Virus record (IMG/VR): IMGVR_UViG_3300034061_000934
Location: 1-23,801 of that record
Source: a virus
DNA length: 23,801 nucleotides
Strand: one strand, 5' to 3'
Shown here one piece after another: positions 7,377 through 14,986 of this stretch. The notes below the pieces were generated by a model. The model made no database searches. It was not told the origin of the DNA and worked only from the letters and a program-made list of their open reading frames with translations. The translations under genes were made by a program, and so were the position numbers. The first letter of the stretch is position 1; each line of letters opens with the position of its first letter.

Positions 7377-8249
7377 TTATATACATCCTCCATCACACCC
7401 TGCAAATGTATTCAACACAAGATAACTTCCTATATCACCACTTACTACTGTATATGTTGATGTAGTTAAAGATACTCCTGCATTATTAGCACAATTGGCA
7501 TCATTAATTATATTTCCAGTTGTATAAACATTTGCATATGTATCAGGCGGCCCACATGGAACATATATATTTAATTCTACATAAATTGTATCTCCTACTC
7601 CAACATTGTATGTTCCACTAGAAGTATCTGTTCTAGTTTCAATTGCAGTTCCGTTTACATATAATTTCATTTCTCCAGCAGGTCCACCTGTTTCACTAAA
7701 ACTCCATTCTAAAGTAGCATATCCTACAGGAGTGTTACAAACTACAGTGAGTCCATCATAATTACATTGAGGTAAAGTGGTTGTACTAGTTGTAGTGCAT
7801 GGATAGTTTGAATAACAACATGCTCCATAAATTACAGCACTTAAACGAGCACCAACAACTGAACCTCTCAATATACCACAACCTGTATATCCTCCAGATG
7901 GTTCTTGAGTCATGCAACCTATAATACCTGCTGCTTGACCATAAGGAAGATAAAAATAATATGTATTTCCAGAACAATCCTCGTATGATATAGTTTGACT
8001 AAATCCAAATGCTAAATTATTTTCTACTATAACATCTCCTACGCAAGGACAAGGGAAGTCTTGATATTTAGGAGCTCGTGTATTAGAATAGCTTTCCCAA
8101 GGACTAACATAAGGATCTATATAATAATATGTATTAGCCTCTCCTTTAGTCATAATGTTACCATCAAGAGGAGGAGTTGTTCCAGCCTTCTGTCTGTATC
8201 CCATTGTAGCAAGATCTGCTCCTGTTACTAAAAAATTATTAACTTTCAT
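7377..8249 (-). CDS. Cys-rich tail/fibre-associated protein with Thr linker (290 aa)
   Basis: The N-terminal 65 residues contain a GEANTYYYIDPY motif of a kind I associate with appendage proteins of Bacteroidetes phages. Cysteines are frequent at 67-163 (FPCPCVG, EDCSG, IGCM, TGCG, ACC, YPC), suggesting disulfides or metal sites. A Thr-rich linker lies at 152-158. Residues 160-290 form a beta-rich C-terminal domain with more Cys (GGPAGEMKLYVNG, TIYVELNIYVPC) that could be a beta-sandwich. There is no signal peptide. Its ATG overlaps by one base the stop of the 573-aa fibre gene, so the two are translationally coupled and may form one appendage. The precise function is not recognised. Confidence 0.58.
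   Translation of the reverse strand: MKVNNFLVTGADLATMGYRQKAGTTPPLDGNIMTKGEANTYYYIDPYVSPWESYSNTRAPKYQDFPCPCVGDVIVENNLAFGFSQTISYEDCSGNTYYFYLPYGQAAGIIGCMTQEPSGGYTGCGILRGSVVGARLSAVIYGACCYSNYPCTTTSTTTLPQCNYDGLTVVCNTPVGYATLEWSFSETGGPAGEMKLYVNGTAIETRTDTSSGTYNVGVGDTIYVELNIYVPCGPPDTYANVYTTGNIINDANCANNAGVSLTTSTYTVVSGDIGSYLVLNTFAGCDGGCI
7776..7796 (-). repeat. Thr/Ser codon run (linker, residues 152-158 of the 290-aa protein)
   Basis: A short TTTSTTT linker separates the Cys-rich N-terminal half from the beta-rich C-terminal half, the same type of hinge as in the two neighbouring proteins. Confidence 0.6.
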
Positions 8250-9970
8250 TATTGGTTTAATTTAGCTTCTAATTCTGCTATGCGTTTTTCTAATTGTGCT
8301 ATTTTTAATGTATGTACATCTGAATAGTTAACCACTAATTTATCTTCTCCTGATACAACATCTGGTAAAATTGCTTGTACCTGTTGTGCAGAATATCCAT
8401 ATCTAACTTGATTAGACTCTTCATCTGTACGAGTAAATTTAATTACTTGTATTCCTAATACATCAATATTAGGATTTGTTTCTAATACATTTTTAAATCT
8501 AATATCTGATGTTTCATAGAATGAACCAGCATTTAATTGAGAACCACTAATTGTAACTCCTGAATTTGCTGTTGCACTATTTGATGTTCCATTAGCTGTA
8601 AGTACATAACCAGCTGTTGTAGGAGAAATAGAATTAAATCCTGCTCCATTAGCTCCACTAGTTCCAGAGGTTCCTGAAGATCCACTATTACCAGAGGTTC
8701 CTGAAGTTCCAGTTGTTCCACTTGTTCCATCTACTCCACTTGTACCAGTTGTTCCACTTGTACCAGTTGTTCCAGATGTGCCTGTAGTTCCACTTGTACC
8801 TGTAGTTCCTGAAGTACCAGTAGTTCCACTTGTACCAGAGGTGCCTGACGTACCAGAAGTCCCTGACGTTCCACTTGTACCAGACGTACCAGTGGTACCA
8901 GATGTGCCTGATGTACCAGTGGTACCACTAGAACCAGCTGTTCCAGATGTTCCTGAACTACCAGCAGCACCTACAGGAACTATCATGAATGTTTCACCAC
9001 TTACAGGATTTGTACCCTGAGCTGCAGTTTGAGTAACTATAAATCTTTCAAAACCCACTTCAAAAGGAGAAGTAGATACAATTTCTAATATTTTAAATCT
9101 AGAAGAATCAACCGTACTAACTAGCTTAAGTGCTGAGAAAGGGTTCAGTGCATCTAGATATGCTGAGAAGTCAGCACTAGGATTATATGATAAATCACTG
9201 ATTGCAATTTGAGAAGCAGATGCTAACCAACTTGCATCATTTAAAGTGAAATATGTAACACCAGGGTTAACGTTTGTATTTGTACTAGGATTAAATCTCC
9301 ATTGTGCAAGACCTCCTTCAAAACCTGATGTACCAGAAGTTCCAGTCGTTCCTGAAGTTCCAGTGGTTCCTGAACTACCAGAGGTACCATCTATTCCAGA
9401 AGTTCCAGCTGAGCCAGAAGTTCCATCTATCGCACTTGTTCCAGAAGTTCCATCTATTCCAGAGGTTCCTGAAGAACCATCAGTTCCTGAACTTCCTGTA
9501 AGACCACTTGTACCATTTGCACCACTGGTTCCATTAATACCACTAGTTCCATCAGCACCTCTTGCACCAGATGTTCCACTGGTTCCTGAAGCACCGTTTG
9601 TACCACTTATACCAGAAGTACCAGAAGTACCGTTACCACCAGAAGTACCATTTGCACCAGATGTACCAGATGTTCCAGAAGCTCCTGGAGTTCCGTTAGC
9701 ACCAGAAGTTCCTGATGTACCACTAGTTCCACGAGTGCCAGAAGAACCAGACGTACCAGAAGTACCTGTTCCTCCACCACCTGTACCAATAGAATCATCT
9801 ATTTTTGATAGTGCACAGTCTAGATTATCTCCAGTGTGAATTCCTGTATTAGGTAAGTTAGGTCCATTATATATAACATGATCTGCTGTTGTCTCACAAG
9901 GAGAGCATCCAGAAGTTTGATTAGGATGATAATAAGCGTCATAGCAAGGTGTACCAGGTAAACAAGACAT
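8249..9970 (-). CDS. Gly-Thr-Ser repeat tail fibre with C-terminal S74 intramolecular chaperone (573 aa)
   Basis: A trimeric fibre in all likelihood. Residues 1-60 are a Cys-rich N-terminus ending in an anchor motif, Y34-x-G-P37-x-L-P40-x3-I44-x-T-G-D48, shared with the 367-aa fibre. Two blocks of Gly-x-y repeats, mostly GTS, cover about 62-219 and 335-443. A globular beta domain (about 220-334) lies between them. Residues 488-573 are a Peptidase_S74 domain: SDIRFK at the start with Ser488 as candidate autocleavage nucleophile, YGYSAQQVQAILPDVV in the middle, and a C-terminal coiled coil (IAQLEKRIAELEAKL). This domain folds the trimer and cuts itself off in phage endosialidases and other fibres. 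The Gly repeats lack the prolines of collagen, so a triple helix or polyglycine-II-type rod are both possible. It is coupled to the downstream 290-aa gene. It is the likeliest receptor-binding fibre here. Confidence 0.85.
   Translation of the reverse strand: MSCLPGTPCYDAYYHPNQTSGCSPCETTADHVIYNGPNLPNTGIHTGDNLDCALSKIDDSIGTGGGGTGTSGTSGSSGTRGTSGTSGTSGANGTPGASGTSGTSGANGTSGGNGTSGTSGISGTNGASGTSGTSGARGADGTSGINGTSGANGTSGLTGSSGTDGSSGTSGIDGTSGTSAIDGTSGSAGTSGIDGTSGSSGTTGTSGTTGTSGTSGFEGGLAQWRFNPSTNTNVNPGVTYFTLNDASWLASASQIAISDLSYNPSADFSAYLDALNPFSALKLVSTVDSSRFKILEIVSTSPFEVGFERFIVTQTAAQGTNPVSGETFMIVPVGAAGSSGTSGTAGSSGTTGTSGTSGTTGTSGTSGTSGTSGTSGTSGTSGTTGTSGTTGTSGTTGTSGTTGTSGTTGTSGVDGTSGTTGTSGTSGNSGSSGTSGTSGANGAGFNSISPTTAGYVLTANGTSNSATANSGVTISGSQLNAGSFYETSDIRFKNVLETNPNIDVLGIQVIKFTRTDEESNQVRYGYSAQQVQAILPDVVSGEDKLVVNYSDVHTLKIAQLEKRIAELEAKLNQ
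8642..8968 (-). repeat. Gly-Thr-Ser repeat block 2 (residues about 335-443 of the fibre)
   Basis: Near-perfect tandem 9-base units encode G-T-S or G-T-T triplets. On the plus strand they read as ccagaagttcct-like words and yield spurious Val-Pro-rich open frames. This block is purer (long GTSGTSGTS runs) than block 1, which suggests recent expansion. Confidence 0.85.
9314..9787 (-). repeat. Gly-Thr-Ser repeat block 1 (residues about 62-219 of the fibre)
   Basis: Tandem Gly-x-y triplets with more variation (GAN, GID, GIN, GLT, GAR) than block 2. They form the shaft between the N-terminal anchor and the central globular domain. Triplet count is likely variable between strains. Confidence 0.85.
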
Positions 9971-9989
9971 TTATAGTTGATTTAGAATA

Positions 9990-11093
9990 TTAAGGAATAT
10001 ACATGATGTAATAAGCAGCAAGTACAGGTTGAATGTTTGGATGACCTTGATTACTACCAGTGTTTGTGTTGCTTACATTTACAGTTGTTGCTACGGTGAT
10101 ACCTGTTGTAGAAGTTGTAGTTTGAACATTCTTTGGTGTTCTATTTACAATACCAATACTACCTGAACTATCCCAACCTTCTGGTGTATTACCAACAAAG
10201 TGACTATGTCCAGGATCTGTTACAATAGATGTAGCACTTGCTGTTGCACCATGTGTATGACTAGGAAGTTGATTAACATTTATAGCCACTGTGTTTGCAC
10301 CAGCAATATCTTCAAGATCATAATTTGGATTACCAGTGTAAACAGGATCTACAGCAGCGTTTAATGGACCACCAGGAACATTAAGAATAGCTCCTACACC
10401 AACTCTACCTCTTTTATCAGGAGTGCCGTTAGAGCCATTACATAAATAGATTTTATCCCATCCTAATGTTCCTATACCAGCACCTGTACCATCAAAGTTT
10501 GTAAGAGGACCGTAGTATTCAACCACTGTAAAAGGAACCATCTTTAAATAGTTCTGAGTTACATTACCTGATTGACTAGCTATGTAAGCAGCTATTAATG
10601 AATCTAATTCAGATAGTTTTACATAGTTTGTACTTACATCTAAACTTAATGCTGCTAAATCTGCCACTACAACACAAAGTCTTGTAATAACAGCTTGTAA
10701 GATAGCATGTGTGTCAGAAGAGGCTGTTACACCTGTAAGACAACCTATTGTATAATCTGCATTTAATACAGCAATATCAGCAGCAACTGCAGTCACCTGA
10801 GCTTGTAAACTACAAACAGATTTAACTAATGCTGTGAATAATTGAGTAGAATTAGGAGAAGTGATTCCTATTAAGAATCCATTTATAAGAGCACACTTAT
10901 CACCAGAAGCAATAGTTATAACATCACCTGTACCAGTTAATAATGGAACAAGTTTAGTTGTAATCATTTCTTCTACGTGAAGCAATGTATCTCCTGTAGT
11001 AATATTTAGAGCAGGGATAGTTGGACCTGTATATCTAACACATTGGTCAGATACAGTCTCAACACATCCATTAAAACAACTTGTACAAGACAT
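9990..11093 (-). CDS. Tail fibre with phage tail-collar (T4 gp12-type) C-terminal domain (367 aa)
   Basis: The N-terminus has four Cys in the first 18 residues and the anchor motif Y21-x-G-P24-x-I-P27-x3-I31-x-T-G-D35. A helical or repeat-like shaft follows (about 45-170). Residues 190-367 resemble the tail-collar / microcystin-dependent-protein family: GWDKIYLCNG (211-220), DKRGRVGVG, LPSHTHG with H279-x-H281, GHSHF with H296-x-H298, and the ending NIQPVLAAYYIMYIP. In T4 gp12 an H-x-H pair from each chain binds a central metal ion. The same role is plausible here. Placed one gene before the Gly-repeat fibre, it is likely a second receptor-binding or short tail fibre. No signal peptide. Confidence 0.82.
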   Translation of the reverse strand: MSCTSCFNGCVETVSDQCVRYTGPTIPALNITTGDTLLHVEEMITTKLVPLLTGTGDVITIASGDKCALINGFLIGITSPNSTQLFTALVKSVCSLQAQVTAVAADIAVLNADYTIGCLTGVTASSDTHAILQAVITRLCVVVADLAALSLDVSTNYVKLSELDSLIAAYIASQSGNVTQNYLKMVPFTVVEYYGPLTNFDGTGAGIGTLGWDKIYLCNGSNGTPDKRGRVGVGAILNVPGGPLNAAVDPVYTGNPNYDLEDIAGANTVAINVNQLPSHTHGATASATSIVTDPGHSHFVGNTPEGWDSSGSIGIVNRTPKNVQTTTSTTGITVATTVNVSNTNTGSNQGHPNIQPVLAAYYIMYIP

Positions 11094-11101
11094 TTTATAA
11101 T

Positions 11102-11368
11102 TTATTTATTTATTAACAATATTACTCTACTTGCAATCATCTCCACTGTAAAAGGTGCACAGTATTCTGGATTACAAAGTTTGTAAGTTAATATTTGTTT
11201 ATAGTGTAGTAAGTCACCAATTACCTGTCCTGGAATAAAATAATTCAAGGAGTATACAATATTATTATACTGATCATTAGCTAACGCAGTTAGTCTAAGA
11301 TCAATATCAGTTAATAGTGCAGGTATGCTAGCACACTCAATACAATCCGTTAATCTTGGTGATAACAT
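11102..11368 (-). CDS. Small tail-cassette protein, function unknown (88 aa)
   Basis: A short soluble protein with a DCIEC pair near residue 8 and another Cys pair (CNPEYC) near 65. The centre is helical. It is not recognised. Its start lies inside the last 32 bases of the 47-aa ORF in another frame, and it ends 8 bases before the 367-aa fibre start. Overlap on one side and close spacing on the other support a real coupled gene. It may be a structural adaptor or fibre chaperone; this is inferred from position. Confidence 0.55.
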   Translation of the reverse strand: MLSPRLTDCIECASIPALLTDIDLRLTALANDQYNNIVYSLNYFIPGQVIGDLLHYKQILTYKLCNPEYCAPFTVEMIASRVILLINK

Positions 11369-11480
11369 TTCTTATTCTTTGATTAATTTGTTTCAGCTTG
11401 TTATTACATGCTGAACACAAGCCATTAATTAATTGACATCCGCAGCCTACTTTAAGGCCACAATCTCTACAGTTTGCCAT
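11337..11480 (-). CDS. Cys-knuckle mini-protein (47 aa)
   Basis: A short ORF runs from ATG 11480-11478 to TGA 11339-11337. It starts one base after the TGA stop of the 186-aa gene. The first 25 residues hold three cysteine pairs: C4-x2-C7, C13-x-C15 and C22-x2-C25. The remaining 22 residues are a Lys/Arg/Ile/Asn-rich helix-like tail (KLKQINQRIRNVITK). The layout resembles a zinc ribbon or zinc knuckle joined to a basic helix. It overlaps the 88-aa gene start by 32 bases. Tight spacing on both sides, a Cys pattern that random DNA would not give easily, and a normal AT-rich codon choice support translation. A role as DNA/RNA-binding regulator or small virion component is speculative. Confidence 0.65.
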   Translation of the reverse strand: MANCRDCGLKVGCGCQLINGLCSACNNKLKQINQRIRNVITKINGLY

Positions 11481-11481
11481 A

Positions 11482-12042
11482 TCAATAGAAGTTATTTATA
11501 TAGTTGTTTCCAGAACAACCACAGTTGTTCCTAATAAAATTATCTAATTGTCTATCTGCCTGTAAATATAATCTGTTAGCTGTATCTATTGCACAGTTAT
11601 TAGCAGCAGCAATAGAGCCTTGAATCATATAATATATACTATTTAGATTCACTTTTGCTTGTGTTCTAATTGCACTATCACATTCCATCATATCAAGCTT
11701 CATGAAAGCATTATCAAATTTTTCTTGAATTCTTTCAGTACGCATTATGTTCTTTTCTACAAAGTTTAAATATGCAGGAGCAACAGAATATTTCATAAAG
11801 TATACACCATCTGGAAGAGGTTGCATACCTCCTGCAAGAGTATTAAGTCCTAATATAATAGAATTATAAACATTAAAATCTTGAGGTATAAAAGGAATAG
11901 ACACAGGAACAGTATATCCAGGAATAGTAATCTCCATAGTTGGAGCAACAACATTAGGAGGCTGTGTATCATAAACTGATATATCAGCAACACCTAGTGT
12001 TTTTGTATTGAAAGTATTTATTACTAAAAAATCTAGAGTCAT
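11482..12042 (-). CDS. Structural-module protein, function unknown (186 aa)
   Basis: The N-terminal half (1-90) is beta-rich with prolines (ITIPGYTVPVSIPFIP) and could be a virion-binding jelly-roll-like domain. The C-terminal half (90-186) is helical and carries several Cys (MMECDS, NNCAID, NNCGCSGN). The ATG lies only 5 bases beyond the U-tract of the hairpin at 12048-12097, so its mRNA must come mainly from read-through of that element. It starts the fibre cassette and may be an adaptor on which fibres assemble. I do not recognise a family with confidence. Confidence 0.55.
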   Translation of the reverse strand: MTLDFLVINTFNTKTLGVADISVYDTQPPNVVAPTMEITIPGYTVPVSIPFIPQDFNVYNSIILGLNTLAGGMQPLPDGVYFMKYSVAPAYLNFVEKNIMRTERIQEKFDNAFMKLDMMECDSAIRTQAKVNLNSIYYMIQGSIAAANNCAIDTANRLYLQADRQLDNFIRNNCGCSGNNYINNFY

Positions 12043-12047
12043 GTCTT

Positions 12048-12097
12048 TAAAATAAAAATGCCAGAGGACTTGAGATTATCCTCTCACCCTCTGGCAT
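12048..12097 (-). terminator. Strong hairpin with U-tract (terminator/attenuator) between the 379-aa and 186-aa genes
   Basis: A perfect 10-bp stem (ATGCCAGAGG at 12058-12067 with CCTCTGGCAT at 12088-12097) can extend inward through GAGGA/TCCTC pairing. On the minus-strand RNA it is followed by UUUUUAUUUU (12057-12048). This is an intrinsic terminator layout. No promoter fits in the five bases left before the next ATG, so partial termination is the likely function. Confidence 0.9.
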
Positions 12098-12123
12098 AGG
12101 TTAATATGATTCTACTTTTATTC

Positions 12124-13263
12124 TTAAGGAATCAAAGTAGTTGTTGTTGAAGTACTAGGCCAAATAGTAGTTGTAGTACTAGTTGTAGAAGTGATATCAC
12201 CACTTTCATCAGATACAAGACCCAAAGCAGCCTCTAATACATCTAAGATGTCTTGAGTTAACGCTTGTGGAGCAGCAATGATTACTTGAGAATCTTCAAT
12301 GATATAATCACCCCACTTGTAAGCAGATTTGTCATACTCATTAAACTTGATATACAAAGTATCGTAAGTAGTACCATCAGTTACCCAAGACTCAAAGTTC
12401 TCGTTGTAACCAACCATTCTGTACAAATGCTTCAAATAACCAGCTTGGTAGCTATAGAAGTTTTTCTCTAATTGTTGAATCTCTGCAGAAGTACCAGAAA
12501 CATAAGAACTACGTTGAGTAATTACAGCTTGAGCTACTTGGTTACAAGGATCAGCAACAATGAAGTCAGCAGTTGTAGCTGGACCAGAGAAGATGAATGT
12601 ACGGAAGTACATACGGTCATACTCCCAAGGGAATGCAGCCACATCACATGGTTGTCCATAGATAGTCAAAGGCTTACCGCTAATAACTAACTTAGCACTT
12701 GCATCATTACCAACTCTTTGGAATTGATAGAAAGTGTCAAAGCTAATGTTGTCAGGGTTGTTACCTGGAGCTTTTTGACGTAACTTGATGATTAATTCAT
12801 CAATTAAAGCAGGTACATCAACATCTGTACAAGGATCACCACCACATTCTAAACATGGAGCGTTTACAGTTACACTACGAGTGAAACCGTTGAAATACAA
12901 TGTGTCAATGTAGCTAGAGAATGCACGTAATGTTAAAGTTACAATTTCACCTGGTTTTACAGTGAAATCACCAACTTCTGTTACTTGGTTAGCAGCAACT
13001 GGATTACCTGTAACTTTGTACCATTCAGATACATTGTTTGCAGAAATCTTGTCAGAACGCTTAGAACCTTGTAAATACGTGTTTACTCTACCTTGAGCTA
13101 AATAGAAATAAGGAGCAGCTGCAATGTTACCTACAGTTGCAACAGCATAGTTATTGGTATAAATACCAAACTGACCAGCTGTTAAGTCTTGTGTTGATCC
13201 AGAGCTAGGTAATGTATTTCCTACTGGTACAACAAAGAGGGTGGTTAATGAAAAATCCGCCAT
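12124..13263 (-). CDS. Probable major virion protein (decoration/head-fibre or tail type) with Thr-rich C-terminal tail (379 aa)
   Basis: A mostly beta-rich soluble protein (VVPVGNTLPSSGSTQDLTAG, FTVKPGEIVTLTLRAF). A CLECGGDPC motif lies near 136-144 and precedes helical segments (IDELIIKLRQKA, DILDVLEAALGL). The last 25 residues are Thr/Ser runs interrupted by IWP (358-376) with no domain after them. CGT arginine codons and C-ending codons are more frequent than in most neighbours, as in the capsid gene, and a strong terminator follows. These point to high expression and hence an abundant virion component. Candidates are a capsid decoration or head-fibre protein. Family is not recognised, so the product name is inference. 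Start context is A-rich (AAACAAAATG). Confidence 0.55.
   Translation of the reverse strand: MADFSLTTLFVVPVGNTLPSSGSTQDLTAGQFGIYTNNYAVATVGNIAAAPYFYLAQGRVNTYLQGSKRSDKISANNVSEWYKVTGNPVAANQVTEVGDFTVKPGEIVTLTLRAFSSYIDTLYFNGFTRSVTVNAPCLECGGDPCTDVDVPALIDELIIKLRQKAPGNNPDNISFDTFYQFQRVGNDASAKLVISGKPLTIYGQPCDVAAFPWEYDRMYFRTFIFSGPATTADFIVADPCNQVAQAVITQRSSYVSGTSAEIQQLEKNFYSYQAGYLKHLYRMVGYNENFESWVTDGTTYDTLYIKFNEYDKSAYKWGDYIIEDSQVIIAAPQALTQDILDVLEAALGLVSDESGDITSTTSTTTTIWPSTSTTTTLIP
12136..12192 (-). repeat. Thr/Ser codon runs at the C-terminus of the 379-aa protein
   Basis: Two runs (TSTTSTTTT and STSTTTT) separated by Ile-Trp-Pro end three residues before the stop. The same DNA words occur in the linkers of the three fibre-cassette proteins, but here no domain follows. 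Confidence 0.7.
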
Positions 13264-13289
13264 TTTGTTTTATTTTAAATTATGAAAAA

Positions 13290-14021
13290 TTACTCGTTTG
13301 TTTGAATCCTCATCTGAGCTGATTGAACTGCAGACATGTTTTCTGTGTACATTGCTAAATTTTGAACTGTTAAATCTACTAATTCATCTTCTAAGTATAA
13401 TTCAAGTTCGCAATCTTGGTTGATTGATGGTTGTCCATCAAAGTCAGTATACCCTACTGAATCAATATACACTGGGTATCTCATATAAGAGATGTATATT
13501 TTACTTGGTGTAAATGTACCATCTGTAAATATAGAAATCTCATCTGAAGATAGTAAGTTAAAAGTCTCTTGATATTCAAAAGAAGGTCTATAATGAGTGT
13601 TGTTTAAAAGCACAGATAAATCACCATGCTTTGCCAAATCCTTATTAATCCATATCTTTCTATCAGTACATCTTCCTTTATTAGCCAAAACATATGAGTC
13701 TACATAGAACATATATTTAGGAACTAATAAATCTAAATTAGCAGACCATTGATTTAACTCTGCGTCTTTTATAGCTAGAGATAGATCACCATCAACGTAA
13801 TTCACTATCAATCTTTGTAGGTCTTCGTAACGCTTTTTAAAAGAGTCAAGGCCCATACCTGAAACTGTACTAAACCCATCAACCTTTTGCTTTATAAGCT
13901 TTATCTGAGCTTCATTTAAAGCTAAAATTTTGTCTTCTAGGTTAATTTGTTGATGCTCGTTAGTTGATAGTTTATTTAGTTTCTGGTCTATCTTATATAA
14001 TAAACTATCTACAGGGATCAT
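13290..14021 (-). CDS. Head-to-tail connector/ring-type protein (243 aa)
   Basis: The first 60 residues are helical (LLYKIDQKLNKLS, LEDKILALNEAQIKLIKQKV). A mixed alpha/beta portion follows, containing SDEISIFTDGTFTPSKIYISY-like strands, and a C-terminal helix (LTVQNLAMYTENMSAVQSAQ). The pattern resembles the ring/adaptor proteins that stack under the portal in crAss-like podoviruses. The resemblance is recalled, not computed. Start ATG overlaps the TGA of the 322-aa gene (ATGA), giving translational coupling. It is the first of three ring-type candidates in the window; the other two are downstream of the fibre cassette. Confidence 0.58.
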   Translation of the reverse strand: MIPVDSLLYKIDQKLNKLSTNEHQQINLEDKILALNEAQIKLIKQKVDGFSTVSGMGLDSFKKRYEDLQRLIVNYVDGDLSLAIKDAELNQWSANLDLLVPKYMFYVDSYVLANKGRCTDRKIWINKDLAKHGDLSVLLNNTHYRPSFEYQETFNLLSSDEISIFTDGTFTPSKIYISYMRYPVYIDSVGYTDFDGQPSINQDCELELYLEDELVDLTVQNLAMYTENMSAVQSAQMRIQTNE

Positions 14022-14986
14022 ACAGAGGCTAGTTTTTTAAGTTTCAATTTTTGTTCCAAAGTGATCAATGCATCTTGATTATCTTCATCTGCTAAGAATC
14101 TGATTAAATCATCTTCATCTTTTGCAATAGCATGTTCACCTTCATATACTTTGTCATTTGCTTTTATTCTATAAATAGAATGTGCAACTGCTTGTTTTAC
14201 TAAATCTTTAATATGGAGTAAGTTTTCACTCATGTCTGCAAATCTGTTAAACACTTCTACAGGATTTAAACCAGCGTGTTTACCATTTTTGAATTCAGTT
14301 TGTTTTAATAGGTTGTCTACTTGGTTATATACAGACTCTTCTTTAGAATCTTCACTAACTGGTAAACCTAATAATCTTGCTACCTTACGTTTCTTTTCAG
14401 GAGTCATTGCATCAAACTTAACAATAGCCTTGTTGATCAATTGTTTCTTCTTGAAAATTACTTGGTTTTCAATCTCATCATCAGCAACATAAAATTGTAT
14501 ATCTGCTGAATATTCACCACGCTCCCATGCTTGATAGCTAGAAGCAATTGTTGGATGAACTCTTAACCATGCAAACGCTAATTCTTGAGATGGATTACTA
14601 AAATCAAAGAAGTTATCACCATCCATTAACTTAACAGCTTGTACATGTAGCACATCATCTGTAGATGTAGACAATCCATAGTTCCAAAATTTAGAACGAG
14701 GACCTAAGTCAATATCACCCATAGCAGCTTCAAGTTTAGCTTTCAATGCTGTAACTCTTTCAACTTCTAACTCTCTTTCAAGATTATCACTAATGCGTCT
14801 GATGTAAGCAGCATTTGGATCAAGACCTGTTCTGTACTGTCCATCAAGTTCTTTATAAGGATACTTAAAAACACCTGTACCAGGAATTCTTGTTAAACCT
14901 TTTTGTGCAAGACCAGCCTGCATTGTTTGTAACTGAGAATTGTTATACTCTTTTTTTAACGTAGAGATTTTTCCTATCTTACCCAT
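14018..14986 (-). CDS. Post-capsid structural-module protein, function unknown (322 aa)
   Basis: A charged, largely helical soluble protein without Cys motifs, signal peptide or membrane segments. It has a basic N-terminus (KIGKISTLKKEYNNSQ), several amphipathic helices (NLERELEVERVTALKAKLEA) and a KKRKVARLLGLPVSEDSKEE segment. The C-terminus is acidic then basic. I do not recognise a fold. Its place right after the capsid gene would suit a head-completion, cargo or packaged protein. It has a conserved 5' leader (AACTACATATG) also found before the scaffold-like gene, and sits downstream of the folded intergenic element. The next gene overlaps its stop. Confidence 0.55.
   Translation of the reverse strand: MGKIGKISTLKKEYNNSQLQTMQAGLAQKGLTRIPGTGVFKYPYKELDGQYRTGLDPNAAYIRRISDNLERELEVERVTALKAKLEAAMGDIDLGPRSKFWNYGLSTSTDDVLHVQAVKLMDGDNFFDFSNPSQELAFAWLRVHPTIASSYQAWERGEYSADIQFYVADDEIENQVIFKKKQLINKAIVKFDAMTPEKKRKVARLLGLPVSEDSKEESVYNQVDNLLKQTEFKNGKHAGLNPVEVFNRFADMSENLLHIKDLVKQAVAHSIYRIKANDKVYEGEHAIAKDEDDLIRFLADEDNQDALITLEQKLKLKKLASV

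Noticed and set aside
8642-9787. CRISPR-like array in the repeated region
   Set aside because: The repeats are 9-base in-frame codon repeats without spacers of constant length, inside a fibre gene.
8778-9839. Val-Pro-rich open frames on the plus strand opposite the Gly-Thr-Ser repeats
   Set aside because: They are the complement of the GTS repeat units. Their extreme composition, lack of start context and opposite strand to every other gene make them shadows.
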